From Marinobacterium rhizophilum (GTDB taxonomy: Bacteria; Pseudomonadota; Gammaproteobacteria; Pseudomonadales; Balneatricaceae), in contig NZ_CP073347.1 of NCBI RefSeq assembly GCF_024397915.1, forward strand, positions 3,968,001 through 4,032,000: a DNA stretch of 64,000 nt, given 5' to 3'. Both the position numbers and the translations under genes were made by a program. Shown in pieces: positions 30,671 to 40,184 of the stretch. The notes under the pieces were generated by a model that was not told the origin of the DNA, ran no database searches, and worked only from the letters and a program-made list of their open reading frames with translations. Every line of letters starts with the position of its first letter. The stretch's first letter is position 1.

Positions 30671-31153
30671 GACGCTGGCGATGACCTTCACATGGGGCAG
30701 GTAAACAGCGCCGCTGGCGGCCGCCCTGCCATGTGATAGTAGGGTCAAAACGGGACTTGTCGAAGCGCAGCTTTGACCCGTTTTGACGACCGCGGCCTAT
30801 GGGCCCGCGGGACGGCTCAAGCGCAGCGCCGAGGCGCCAAGCATTTATTCAACGAAAACGCCTCAGCCTCTGGTTGGGGCGTTTTTGTATGTGGGATTTG
30901 AAAAAAGTGTAAGGCCGCAAAAAAGCCACCTGATCCCATCCGCTCTTTATCCGCAGCACGCGCCCTGTAGTGGCCGCTCCCGAGCATCCCTGCTCTCGCG
31001 GCATTCGTGCATCCCTGCACATCAACGCGGTATCGCCGATGGTAGTGCATTGTGAGTACCCAAGGGGCATACCAAGTAGGTCATCGCCAAGCATTTATTC
31101 AAACAAGAAACACCTCAATCTCCAGTCGGGGCGTTATTGTATGTGGGCAATTT
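30671..31153. repeat. Decayed, partly inverted 5S rRNA and terminator copies
   Basis: This gene-free stretch is built from 5S pieces. Bases 30674-30697 resemble the reverse complement of the 5S 3' end, and 30726-30745 resemble the same end in direct orientation, so they can pair. GTCAAAACGGG (30744-30754) has a perfect inverted partner at 30777-30787. A second decayed unit matches the intact 5S exactly at 30926-30941, 31024-31047 and 31075-31097, with about 80 foreign bases (30944-31023) in place of the loop region. GCCAAGCATTTATTCA plus an imperfect terminator occurs twice (30835-30899 and 31086-31153). From 31154 to 31349 I see nothing further. Confidence 0.8.
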
Positions 31154-31349
31154 AACAGCGGCATAGTTATACAGTTGAACGGCACAGGCAATTTTTGCCA
31201 GCGATATATTGCGGGGTTACCAAGCCCACGCCAAGGGCATTAACAGCCGGGTTAGCATCCGCCGGTTGGTATGCGAGTTTATGGATGAGAGAGTGCGGAT
31301 AACGGAGTCCCCGGAGCTGTTAGCCCCGGGGGAGGCGGGGGCCTGAACC

Positions 31350-31886
31350 TCAGGAGCGCTTTTTGACGGTGGCCTTTTCCCTGGTGGCTTCCTCCTTGTC
31401 GGGCAGTGGCACGATAAGGGTGGGGATCTTTGAGTGGCGCAACACGCTTTTGGCTACGCTGCCGAGAAAGGTGTGCATGATACGGCCTTTCTCATGGGCG
31501 CCCATGATGATCAGGTCGCACTGCAGTTCCCGTGACTTCTTGAGGATCTTTTCCGCCGGGTAGTTTTCCACAATATCGATGGAAACTATTTTAGTGCGAA
31601 ACTCCTTTTCTTCTGGTGCCAGCACATCCCAGAAATACTCCTGTCGCTCATTCAGTCGCTCGCGGGCATGCTGGATGCGGTGATGAAGAAAGTCATCCCG
31701 GCTTTTGTCATTCTGTACATAGGTTTGCAGCGCAAAATGCGCATCGTCCGACAGTTTTTCAACGACATGCAGCAAATGGATATCGGCGCCGGTGGTTTTG
31801 GCCAGGTAGACGGCGTACTTGAAGGCAAAGGATGCGTTTTTCGACAGGTCGGTACAGTAAAGAATCGTCTTGAATTCAGGCAGCAT
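31350..31886 (-). CDS. Universal stress protein (UspA/TeaD-like)
   Basis: The product (178 aa) is a single Usp domain: an opening strand FKTILYCTDLSKNA and the nucleotide-binding end GAHEKGRIMHTFLGSVAKSVLRHSKIPTLIV, which keeps the Gly pattern of ATP-binding Usp proteins. A charged tail (KEEATREKATVKKRS) follows. It is the last gene after dctP-dctQ-dctM, the order of teaABCD in Halomonas, where the Usp protein TeaD regulates the ectoine TRAP transporter. A similar regulatory role is inferred here. Confidence 0.88.
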   Translation of the reverse strand: MLPEFKTILYCTDLSKNASFAFKYAVYLAKTTGADIHLLHVVEKLSDDAHFALQTYVQNDKSRDDFLHHRIQHARERLNERQEYFWDVLAPEEKEFRTKIVSIDIVENYPAEKILKKSRELQCDLIIMGAHEKGRIMHTFLGSVAKSVLRHSKIPTLIVPLPDKEEATREKATVKKRS

Positions 31887-31962
31887 GGTATTTACCTCGG
31901 GTTCTTCGATATGCCGTTTAAGAGGCCCATGCCAGATTCGGCACGGGCCTCGTCCATACAGG

Positions 31963-33306
31963 TCAGTACCCCAGTAATCTTGGCAGGAAGAGGGTCAGAT
32001 CCGGGAAGAAGGCGATGATAAACACACCCACAATGGAGGCAAACGCAAAGGGTAGGGCCCGCAGCGAGATTTCCTCGATAGAAGTCCCGGAGATGCCGGA
32101 GGCGATAAACAGGTTCTCTCCCAGTGGCGGCGTTTGAAAACCAATGCCCAGACAGCAGACCACAACGATACCGAAGTGGATCGGGTCGATCCCCAGGCTA
32201 TAGGCGATGGGCAACAGCACCGGTGTCAGGATCATGATGGCGGCCAGGGTCTCCATGAACATGCCGACAAATAGCAGGAAGGCGATGATCATGGCCCAGA
32301 TCAGGTACAGGCTGTCGGTAATGCTGAGCATGGCTTCGGCGACAATGGCGGGGATCTGGTTCTCAACCAGCAGGCGCCCAAACACGGTGGCGGTGAACAG
32401 GATAAGCAGCACACGCCCGCTGAGCCAGGTGGTGGTTTCCAGCGAGTGGAAAATGCTTTCGAGCTTGAGCTCCTTGTGGATGAACACGCCCACGAACAGG
32501 GTGTAGAAGATCGCAACAATCGCGGATTCGGTCGGGGTAAAGAAGCCGGTGTAGATACCGCCCAGGATAACCAGCGGTGCCAGGATAGACCAGAAACCGT
32601 CTTTGAAGGCTTTCTTGATCAGTTCGGATGACCAGCCATCGCTGGTGCCGTGGTAGCCACGTCGTTTGCAGCTCACGTAATTCATGACCAGCAGGGTGGT
32701 GGCAATGATCAGACCGGGGGCAAAGCCTGCTATAAAGAGCTTGGGGATCGAGACCGTCTGGAACTCGCCAAACTTGGCAACGGCTTCCGGCGGGGCGACC
32801 ATGCCGATGGCCGAGATACCGAAGATGACCATGGGAATCGAGGGCGGGATAATAATCCCCAGGCTACCGGCTGATGCCGTGATAGCCGAGGCATAGCCCT
32901 TGTCGTAGCCGCGCTTGACCATGGCGGGGATCATCAGCATGCCAACAGCCGCGGTGGTTGCAGGCCCTGAGCCTGATATGGCGCCAAAGAACATGCAGGC
33001 TAGCACCGCTGCAGCCGAGATACCGCCGGTTACAGGCCCTGCAAAGCTCTCTGCCAGGTTGACCAGGCGGCGGGAAATGCCGGCGGCTTCCATCAAGGCT
33101 CCGGCGAGGATAAAGGCCGGCAGTGCCATCAGCGGGAAAGAACCGACGGAAGTAAAAGCGATCTGGACAAACTTGATCGGGTTCTCGTCCAGATAAATAA
33201 AGGATACCAGGGCCGAAACCCCCAGGGCCACCGTGATGGGGGCGCCCAATAGTAGCAGGCCAATAAAGCTGCCAAACAAAATGACGACGATGGAAGATTC
33301 AACCAT
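31963..33306 (-). CDS. dctM: TRAP transporter large permease subunit DctM
   Basis: The product (447 aa) has about twelve membrane helices and the DctM signatures (GISAAAVLACMFFGAISGSGPATTAAVG; SLGIIIPPSIPMVIFG). It forms the sodium-driven channel of a TRAP transporter. It lies 14 bases after dctQ. The substrate cannot be read from this subunit. Confidence 0.95.
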   Translation of the reverse strand: MVESSIVVILFGSFIGLLLLGAPITVALGVSALVSFIYLDENPIKFVQIAFTSVGSFPLMALPAFILAGALMEAAGISRRLVNLAESFAGPVTGGISAAAVLACMFFGAISGSGPATTAAVGMLMIPAMVKRGYDKGYASAITASAGSLGIIIPPSIPMVIFGISAIGMVAPPEAVAKFGEFQTVSIPKLFIAGFAPGLIIATTLLVMNYVSCKRRGYHGTSDGWSSELIKKAFKDGFWSILAPLVILGGIYTGFFTPTESAIVAIFYTLFVGVFIHKELKLESIFHSLETTTWLSGRVLLILFTATVFGRLLVENQIPAIVAEAMLSITDSLYLIWAMIIAFLLFVGMFMETLAAIMILTPVLLPIAYSLGIDPIHFGIVVVCCLGIGFQTPPLGENLFIASGISGTSIEEISLRALPFAFASIVGVFIIAFFPDLTLFLPRLLGY

Positions 33307-33320
33307 TACCAGCTCCTGAC

Positions 33321-33875
33321 CTAGACGGCTTTATTATTCTGATTGTCTGAGTCCATCAGCTTTTCGACTTCGAGTGACTCGGGATCTCGAATATCAATGC
33401 CTTTGATCAGCTTGTAATAATTCACCTGAAGTATGCGAATGGTCATCAGGCTGAACGCGATCGGAAGAATCAGGTAAATGTATTTCATGGGTACGCCCAG
33501 GGTCTGGGACTTCCAGAACAGGTTCATCTTGTTGAATACAAAGTCGTAACTCAGGTAAACGAAGTAGCAATTGAAGCAGACCCAGATAAGGTCTGAAATG
33601 GCTTCCATAACGACGCCGACCTTGGGTGGCAGGAGCTTGAACTGGAAGGTCACGCGGTTGTGGGCAGACAGCTTTGCCGCATAGCTGGCGCCAAAAAAAA
33701 CAAACCAGACAAACATGTAGGTCGACAGCTCTTCGGTCCAGGAGAGCGAGTGTTCGAACAGCTCCCGGGAAATAATCTGCAGGAAAAGCAGTATAACGAA
33801 TACGGAAAGGAGAGTTCGGCAGATGTAACTCTCGATATTGCCGAGAATCTTGTATAGAGCCGTGGCTTTTGCCAT
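33321..33875 (-). CDS. dctQ: TRAP transporter small permease subunit DctQ
   Basis: The product (184 aa) has four membrane helices, with the DctQ signature SWTEELSTYMFVWFVFFGASYAAKLSAHNRV. The ATG at 33875 (MAKATALYK) follows AGGAGAACC; the frame is open to 33959, but that extension reads as non-family sequence. It partners DctM and lies between dctP and dctM. Confidence 0.92.
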   Translation of the reverse strand: MAKATALYKILGNIESYICRTLLSVFVILLFLQIISRELFEHSLSWTEELSTYMFVWFVFFGASYAAKLSAHNRVTFQFKLLPPKVGVVMEAISDLIWVCFNCYFVYLSYDFVFNKMNLFWKSQTLGVPMKYIYLILPIAFSLMTIRILQVNYYKLIKGIDIRDPESLEVEKLMDSDNQNNKAV

Positions 33876-34042
33876 CGTGGGTTCTCCTGATAGTGCAGTG
33901 TCGCCCTGCACTGGAACTTGCGGATAAAGCCGGAAGGCTGCCTGACAACGGCGGGTCATGGTGTATTGACCTGCGTCCCAGACAGCCTTCTGGTGGAAAC
34001 CGATACGTCGTGCGGCCCCCGTCGGGGGGCTGCCTGAATGGG

Positions 34043-35059
34043 TCAGATTTCGTCGCGGCCCAGTGATTTCAGTACGTTGTTAAGAACGTCCTTGCCGCCG
34101 ATGCTGTCGACATACTTTGGCCAGACCTTGCTTGTGGCAAGGTCAATCCATTCTTTCTCGCCGTCAGCCGGATCGGCGATTACCATGCCTTTCTCGGTCA
34201 GTTCCGCCTTGATCTTGCTTTCCTGATCAAGCAGGAACTGTGCGCTGTGCGCGGTTGCAGCCTTGCCGGCTTCCAGGATGGCTGCTTGGTCTTCGGCGGA
34301 CTGGTCCTGGAACACGGATTCACTAACGATCAGCGGCTCGATGGAGAACAGGTAGCGCAGGTTGGTGACGTACTTCTGTACCTCATCAAATTTCATCGCG
34401 TGCACGGTGATGTAGGGATTGTCCTGCCCATCCACAACGCCCTGCTGCAGCGCGGTGAAGGTCTCGGACCAGGCCATGGGTGTGGCATTGATACCCCAGG
34501 CTTTATAGGTATCGAGCATGATTTCGTTCTTGGGCACACGCACCACAACGTCTTTCAGGTCCGCGGGGGTTGTGACCGGGTGCTTGGAGTTGGTCAGCAC
34601 GCGAAAGCCGGAATAGGCCCAGCCGATAATGCGCACGCCGGCATCGCGCAGGGTGTTTTCAACCAGCTGCTCACCGACAGGGCCCTGGGTCAGGGTAACG
34701 GCATCATCCAGGCTCTGGATCATGTAGGGTAGGGTCAGGGCACCAACGGTGGGAGAGAAGGGGGTAACGTTGTTGATGGCGAGGATGGAGAAGTCGAGGG
34801 TGCCGATCGAGGCGTCGTTCACGGTGTCCTGTTCGCTGCCGAGCTGGCCGTTCATGAACAGTTTGGCGTCGTGCTTGCCGCCGGTTTTTTCCATCAGTAC
34901 TTCATTGAACTTCTTGCCGAGCTCATGCTGAGTGCCACCTGCGGCATCGCCTACCGCCACCTTGAAGGTTTTGGCTTGGGCCATTCCACTCACCACCACC
35001 GAGACCGCGAGGCAGAGTGACAGGGATAGAACTTTCGTCGCCTTGTTCTTGATATTCAT
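34043..35059 (-). CDS. dctP: TRAP transporter substrate-binding protein DctP
   Basis: The product (338 aa) has a signal peptide cleaved after GMAQA (residue 29) and a DctP fold (VGDAAGGTQHELGKKFNEVLMEKTGGK; IIGWAYSGFRVLTNSKHPV). The Arg in VVVRVPKNEIML lies at the usual site for the substrate carboxylate or sulfonate. It is the first gene of the dctPQM-usp operon. The nearby soe genes make a sulfonate a possible ligand; ectoine-type solutes are possible because of the Usp partner. Neither can be fixed from sequence alone. Confidence 0.92.
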   Translation of the reverse strand: MNIKNKATKVLSLSLCLAVSVVVSGMAQAKTFKVAVGDAAGGTQHELGKKFNEVLMEKTGGKHDAKLFMNGQLGSEQDTVNDASIGTLDFSILAINNVTPFSPTVGALTLPYMIQSLDDAVTLTQGPVGEQLVENTLRDAGVRIIGWAYSGFRVLTNSKHPVTTPADLKDVVVRVPKNEIMLDTYKAWGINATPMAWSETFTALQQGVVDGQDNPYITVHAMKFDEVQKYVTNLRYLFSIEPLIVSESVFQDQSAEDQAAILEAGKAATAHSAQFLLDQESKIKAELTEKGMVIADPADGEKEWIDLATSKVWPKYVDSIGGKDVLNNVLKSLGRDEI

Positions 35060-35367
35060 GTATAGCTCCGATTTGGATCCATCAACAAGTTCTGGATTGT
35101 TATTATTCTAGTCGGCACTCTGGGCGCGAGGCGCCTTCAGTGCTCGTCAAGGCATTTATCCATGCCCTGAACGCCTGACCGTGACGGCAGGCGGTCGTTT
35201 TATATTCAACGTTGCCAATGGGATTGTTTAGGGCCACTTCAGATCCATGGCTGGGGCCAAGGGAAAGGAGGCTGAATGGGTCAAGGTTGAAACGGAGATA
35301 CTGCGGCGGGAACAGCCCTCTAGAGGTTGTATTCAGGCGAATATGGCAAGCAGGAATATGAGAGGAT
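35060..35367. other. Gene-free leader of the TRAP operon
   Basis: The roughly 310 bases between dctP and the terminator of the cobT-like gene contain no open frame with coding character. The dctP promoter should lie here on the minus strand; I cannot assign a clear -35/-10 pair. Confidence 0.5.
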
Positions 35368-35391
35368 AAAAGGGCTGGCGCCAGCCCTTTT
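35368..35391 (-). terminator. Palindromic terminator after the cobT-like gene
   Basis: A perfect 24-base palindrome with AAAAGGGCTGGC and its complement has A and T runs at its ends, so it can stop transcription on either strand. It lies 64 bases after the cobT-like stop. Confidence 0.8.
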
Positions 35392-35454
35392 GTGAACGCT
35401 GTTGAAGTGTCGGCAGCAGGCGATCTGCGCCCTGTACGGGCTGGTGCAGGCCGC

Positions 35455-37269
35455 TCAGCGGCGCCTGCCCCGGGCGATCAGCTGCAGCACCTCATCGAAC
35501 ACGGCGTTGTCCAGGCGATGCTCCAGGTCCAGTTGCAGCTGATGACGGTAGTAGGTGCTCAGATCCAGCCCCACGCCCAGGGCATAGAGTTCCATATCGC
35601 CGCGAGCTTCAATCTGCCCCACCACCTGGCGCAGGTGGGTATCCAGGACATCGTCGCTGTTGGAGTGCAGGGTGGCGCTGTCCATCGGGCAGCCATCGGA
35701 AATGACGATGACAATACGCCGCTCCTCCCGTCTTGCCTGCAGGCGGCTGAGGGTCCACAGCAGTGCCTCGCCATCCACGCCTTCGCGGAACAAGTCGGGT
35801 TTCAGCAGGGCGGCCATGGACGTGCGTGCACGCCGCCAGGGGGTATCCGCATCCTTGTAAACGATGTGGTTCAACTCGTTGAGCCGGCCCGGATTGGCAG
35901 GCTTGCCTCGACCGAGCCATTGCTTCATGGGCCGGCCACCATTCCAGTGGCCGGTGGTGAATCCCAGCACTTCGGTGCTGGCACCGGCCTGCTCCAGCGC
36001 CCGGGAGAAGACATCAACCAGCATGGCGATGGATTCGATATGAGCCTTCATGGAACCCGAGTTGTCGATCAGGAAGGTTACCAGGCAGTTGCTGTGAGGC
36101 TGATGGCGTTCCTGGCGGAACAGTTGTCGGTAGCCTGGTGTCGTGACCAGGCGGGAAAGACGGCGGGCGTCGAGCCGGCCTTCCTCCAGTCCGAATTCCC
36201 AGCCGTCGCGCTCCGGCGCCGACAGAATGCGTGCCAGCTTGCGTGCCAGGCGCGGCACGTTAAGCCCCTGGGCGCGAATGCGGGTATCGAGGGTCTCGCG
36301 CAGGTCCTTCAGCAGTTCGGCGCGCACCAGCTTGCCGGCCTGGAGCACACGATCATACTGGGTGCTGAAGATGCGGTAGGCCGGGGCAGCCTCGGCCAGT
36401 TCTCGGCCACTGGCAGCGACAGACTGCCCGCCCAGTTCGCCGTCTTCGCCTTCGAGTTCCAGCAAAAGGCTGAAATTCTGGTGGCTGTTCTCGCTGATTT
36501 CAGAGGCGTCGCGCTCTTCGTTCAGGGCCATTTCCTGGTTCAGCGTATCGATCATGTCCTGTATCACCGCGGCGATCGCCAGGGCATGTTCGGCAAAGGC
36601 CTGCTGGTCGTGGCGGGTGCGGCGCAGCAGGCCAAAGTGCGCGCCGATTTGCCGCCCCAGGGAGACGCGGGGCGCCTCGATCAGCATTTCGGACTCTTCG
36701 CTCACCGGGTTGCCGCTGAGCAGTGCCCAGGTCATCTGGGTGAGCGTATAGAGCATCAGGCCGATATGGTTTTCGGTCTGCCCCGTGGCATGGAACTGGG
36801 CGCTCCAGGCACTGAAACGGTGTTTCAGGTTGGCGCGCACCCCCGGGTGGTGATCCTCCACCAGCGACTCGACCCGCAGTTGCTCCAGCATTTCGAACAC
36901 CAGCCGAGCAATGGGCGCGGCGGGCTTTAGGCGCTCGTGCAGGCGACGATCATTGTGCTGCAGCCGTAGCGCAATGCCATCGGCGGCGCCGCGAAAAGAC
37001 GGGAAGTCGTCCCGCTCAAGGTCCGTGAGCAGATGGGGTACGCGCACCGGATAGGCCTTGCCGTCGATTTCGAGCCGGCGGCCACGAAAGCGCAGGTTGC
37101 GGATGCCGGCCTCTGCACGCATGGCGGCGCCGCTGAGTTCTTCAACCTGCTGCTGCTTGCGCTCAAGCCTGGGGGCGTCGCTGCTCTTTTCCGCAGGTTG
37201 GGACGCCAGTTGCGGTGGCTGCTCCGGATGCCAGGCGGTGAGCGGTTTGTTGAAGCCGCTTTGAGTCAT
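35455..37269 (-). CDS. CobT-like VWA domain protein (cobaltochelatase subunit family)
   Basis: The product (604 aa) follows the CobT pattern: a long helical N-terminal part, an acidic middle (LLELEGEDGELGG), and a C-terminal von Willebrand A domain with the MIDAS motif DNSGSMK near residue 410 and VISDGCPMDSAT further on. In aerobic cobalamin synthesis CobT and CobS drive cobalt insertion by CobN. The ATG at 37269 has GAGGT upstream. It lies seven bases after the cobS-like gene. No cobN or other corrin gene is in the window, so the pair may serve another metalloenzyme. Confidence 0.82.
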   Translation of the reverse strand: MTQSGFNKPLTAWHPEQPPQLASQPAEKSSDAPRLERKQQQVEELSGAAMRAEAGIRNLRFRGRRLEIDGKAYPVRVPHLLTDLERDDFPSFRGAADGIALRLQHNDRRLHERLKPAAPIARLVFEMLEQLRVESLVEDHHPGVRANLKHRFSAWSAQFHATGQTENHIGLMLYTLTQMTWALLSGNPVSEESEMLIEAPRVSLGRQIGAHFGLLRRTRHDQQAFAEHALAIAAVIQDMIDTLNQEMALNEERDASEISENSHQNFSLLLELEGEDGELGGQSVAASGRELAEAAPAYRIFSTQYDRVLQAGKLVRAELLKDLRETLDTRIRAQGLNVPRLARKLARILSAPERDGWEFGLEEGRLDARRLSRLVTTPGYRQLFRQERHQPHSNCLVTFLIDNSGSMKAHIESIAMLVDVFSRALEQAGASTEVLGFTTGHWNGGRPMKQWLGRGKPANPGRLNELNHIVYKDADTPWRRARTSMAALLKPDLFREGVDGEALLWTLSRLQARREERRIVIVISDGCPMDSATLHSNSDDVLDTHLRQVVGQIEARGDMELYALGVGLDLSTYYRHQLQLDLEHRLDNAVFDEVLQLIARGRRR

Positions 37270-37276
37270 GGCTACC

Positions 37277-38257
37277 TCAGCTGGATGCGTGCAGCAGATA
37301 GGATTCCGCCAGTTCCTGATTGAAGCAGCGCTGGAAGTACTCGGCGACAATCGGCCGCTCGGCTTCATCGCACTTGTTCAGGAATGACAGCCGGAACGAG
37401 CGGGAAATATCGTGGAATATTTCATTGTTCTCGGCCCAGGAGATCACCGTACGGGGCGACATCAGGGTCGAAACATCGCCGCTGGCAAAGCCTTTGCGGG
37501 TGAGTTCGGCCACGGCCACCATGGCGGCCACCTGCTTGTGTCCGGCTTCGGTGGCGAAGGAGGGCACCCGCGCCTGCACGATGGCAATTTCGTCTTCGCG
37601 GGGCAGGTAGTTGAGGGTGGCGACAATGTTCCAGCGGTCGATCTGGGCCTGGTTGAGCACCTGGGTGCCGTGGTAGAGACCGTTGAGGTTGCCAAGGCCC
37701 ACGGTGTTGGCGGTGGCGAACAGGCGAAAGTAGGGGTGCGGATGGATGACTTCGTTCTGATCCAGCAGGGTGAACTTGCCGTCACGCTCCAGGATGCGCT
37801 GGATCACGAACATCACATCCGGGCGGCCGGCGTCGAATTCGTCAAAAATCAGTGCCACGGGGCGGCGCAGCGCCCAGGGCACGATACCTTCCTGGAACTC
37901 GGTCACCTGCTTGCCATCGCGCAGGCTGATGGTGTCCTTGCCTACCAGGTCCAGCCGACTGATATGGCCGTCCAGGTTGACCCGTACGCAGGGCCAGTTC
38001 AGCCGTGCAGCCACCTGCTCGATATGGGTGGACTTGCCGGTGCCGTGCAGCCCCTGGATCATGACGCGGCGATCCTGGGTGAAGCCTGCCAGGATGGCGA
38101 GGGTCACGTCTTCATTGAATTTGTAGGCCGGATCGATTTCCGGCACATGGTCGTCACGTTCGGTAAAGGCGGGTACGCGCAGGTCCGAGTTGATACCAAA
38201 GCGCTCCCGCACAGAAACCATGGTGTCGGGTTGTTCAATGAGCATCGTCTCGGTCAT
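37277..38257 (-). CDS. CobS-like AAA+ ATPase (cobaltochelatase subunit family)
   Basis: The product (326 aa) is a MoxR/CobS-type AAA+ ATPase. Walker A is GLHGTGKST (69-77), Walker B is VALIFDEFDAG, and the sensor segment is FRLFATANTVGLGN. The N-terminus with DPAYKFNEDVTLAILAGF matches CobS closely. CobS assembles with CobT as a ring that loads metal into a chelatase. It is the first gene of the cobS-cobT pair. The 160 bases upstream to the SulP gene hold no gene. Confidence 0.85.
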   Translation of the reverse strand: MTETMLIEQPDTMVSVRERFGINSDLRVPAFTERDDHVPEIDPAYKFNEDVTLAILAGFTQDRRVMIQGLHGTGKSTHIEQVAARLNWPCVRVNLDGHISRLDLVGKDTISLRDGKQVTEFQEGIVPWALRRPVALIFDEFDAGRPDVMFVIQRILERDGKFTLLDQNEVIHPHPYFRLFATANTVGLGNLNGLYHGTQVLNQAQIDRWNIVATLNYLPREDEIAIVQARVPSFATEAGHKQVAAMVAVAELTRKGFASGDVSTLMSPRTVISWAENNEIFHDISRSFRLSFLNKCDEAERPIVAEYFQRCFNQELAESYLLHASS

Positions 38258-38417
38258 CAGTTCTGCCTCAGGTTAAACACTGCCAATTCAACACAGCACA
38301 TCCGGGGGCTGCGATGCGAGCAGGCGGATGCTGGATAAAATCAGTGTAATGGAGGCCGCGCCTGCGGGGAGGAACCAGATCCGGGCTGTTGATGCAGCCA
38401 AGGGCGCTGCGCCGGGC

Positions 38418-40184
38418 TCAGGAAGGGTCCGGGTAGTCGCGGCGGCACTCGCTAAAGATACGGGTGCTGCAGCTGTCGCAGGTGGGGCGATCCAGGCGTT
38501 CGTAAATGCGGGCGATGGCGGTGCCCTTGCTGATAAAGATGTTCTCGGCGCCAATCTCCTCGATATGACCGTTCTTGTCCAGGTACTGTAATACCCGGTC
38601 TTTCAAATTGCTCAGGTAGAGTGTGCCACCGGCGGCGCGGCGGCGCCTCGCTTCATGCACCAGCAGCTCGGCCCCTGCAATGTCGATAAAGTTCATGCCG
38701 TTGCCCACGACCAGCAGGTTATCCTCAGGGATGTCCTGCAGGTACTCCTTCACATAATTCACGGCGCCGAAAAACAGCGAGCCTTCAATGCGGATAATGC
38801 GCAACTGGGGGCATTCGGGCAGGTTGCGGCCTTCGTTACTGACAAAAAAAGGTGTGGGGGATGTCGGGTCCGGCAGTACCTGCACAATCTTCGGCTTGGA
38901 GGTGGTCTTGAGGTAGAACACCAGCGACAGCATCACACCGATATAGATGGCGAACTCCATGGCCATCACCAGGGTGGCGAGGAAGGTAATGATCAGTACT
39001 GAGGCTTCGGAGCGGCCGGCCTTGAGAATACCGCCGATATGGTGAAAGTCGATCAGGTTCCAGGATACCACCAGCAGGATGCCGGCCATGCTCGGGATGG
39101 GCACGTAGGCGGTAAGATCCGACAGCAGCAGCACGATGATCGCCAGGGAAATGGCGGCGAACACGGCCGCCAGCGGCGAGCGTGCACCGGAGGCATAGTT
39201 GACGCCGGTGCGGGTGAAGGAGCCGGACGAGGCGTAGCAGGAGAAAAACGAGCCGACGATGTTCGACAGCGCCTGGCCCATGAACTCCTGGTTGCCGCTG
39301 ATCGTCTGGTGCGAGCGGCTGGCCACCGAACGGGCGATGGATACCGCCTCGACCAGGCCCAGCAGGCCAATGGCCAGCGCGCCCGAGCCCAGCTGGTGCA
39401 GCAGCGCCGGCGAAAAATCCGGCACGCTCAGGGGGGGCAGTGACGCGGGGATGGACCCCACCAGGGCAATGTTGTGTGCCTCGGCGCCGAGCAGCGCGGC
39501 CAGCAGGCTGCCGATGATCATGGCCAGCAGCATGTTGGGCCATTTGGGCAGCAGCTTCTTGATGACCAGGCAGCTGAACAGGGTACAGAGCGCCACGGCC
39601 AGGGAGTAAACGTTGGTATCCGGCAGGTGCTCAAGCACACCGGCCCAGGTGGAAATAAAAGTACCGTCGCTCTTTACGCTGACTCCCAGCAGGTTTTTCA
39701 TCTGGCTGGAGGCGATGACCACCGCGGCACCGGCGGTAAAGCCCACGACCACCGAGTGGGAAACGAAATTCACCAGCACGCCCATGCGCGCCAGGGCGAG
39801 GCCCAGCTGAAACAGACCGGCCAGCAGCGTGAGCGTCAGGGCCAGCTGAATAAATGCGGCGGAGCCGGGTTCTGCCAGCGGGCTGATGGTGGTGAATACG
39901 ACGATGGACAGCGCCGCCGTGGGGCCTGAAATCAGGTGAAAGGACGAGCCGAACAGGGCGGCAATAATGGCCGGCACGATGGCGGCATAGAGGCCGTATT
40001 GCGGCGGCATGCCGGCGATCAGCGCATAGGCGACGCCCTGGGGCAGTACGATCACCGCATTGGTCAGGCCGGCAAAAAAATCACAGCGCAGGGTTTCCCG
40101 GTTCAGCAGGCGGCCCCAGAGCAAAAACGGGAACAGCCGTGTCCAGAGTGTCGCGGAGGGTCTGGTTTTGAATGCGCGTGCCAT
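38418..40184 (-). CDS. SulP family anion permease with STAS domain
   Basis: The product (588 aa) has a SulP/SLC26 membrane domain of about 400 residues (PQGVAYALIAGMPPQYGLYAAIVP; SGPTAALSIVV) and a C-terminal STAS domain (LRIIRIEGSLFFGAVNYVKEYL; VVGNGMNFIDIAGAELL). The family moves sulfate, bicarbonate or dicarboxylates. The C-terminus adds Cys569, Cys572 and Cys580 (CDSCSTRIFSEC), not usual for the family. The ATG at 40184 is preferred to the open frame from 40247. It is divergent from soeA, so sulfate transport is suggested by context only. Confidence 0.9.
   Translation of the reverse strand: MARAFKTRPSATLWTRLFPFLLWGRLLNRETLRCDFFAGLTNAVIVLPQGVAYALIAGMPPQYGLYAAIVPAIIAALFGSSFHLISGPTAALSIVVFTTISPLAEPGSAAFIQLALTLTLLAGLFQLGLALARMGVLVNFVSHSVVVGFTAGAAVVIASSQMKNLLGVSVKSDGTFISTWAGVLEHLPDTNVYSLAVALCTLFSCLVIKKLLPKWPNMLLAMIIGSLLAALLGAEAHNIALVGSIPASLPPLSVPDFSPALLHQLGSGALAIGLLGLVEAVSIARSVASRSHQTISGNQEFMGQALSNIVGSFFSCYASSGSFTRTGVNYASGARSPLAAVFAAISLAIIVLLLSDLTAYVPIPSMAGILLVVSWNLIDFHHIGGILKAGRSEASVLIITFLATLVMAMEFAIYIGVMLSLVFYLKTTSKPKIVQVLPDPTSPTPFFVSNEGRNLPECPQLRIIRIEGSLFFGAVNYVKEYLQDIPEDNLLVVGNGMNFIDIAGAELLVHEARRRRAAGGTLYLSNLKDRVLQYLDKNGHIEEIGAENIFISKGTAIARIYERLDRPTCDSCSTRIFSECRRDYPDPS

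Noticed and set aside
35392..36930. Plus-strand open frame opposite the cobT-like gene (512 codons)
   Set aside because: Shadow of the VWA gene, which has MIDAS and family length on the other strand.
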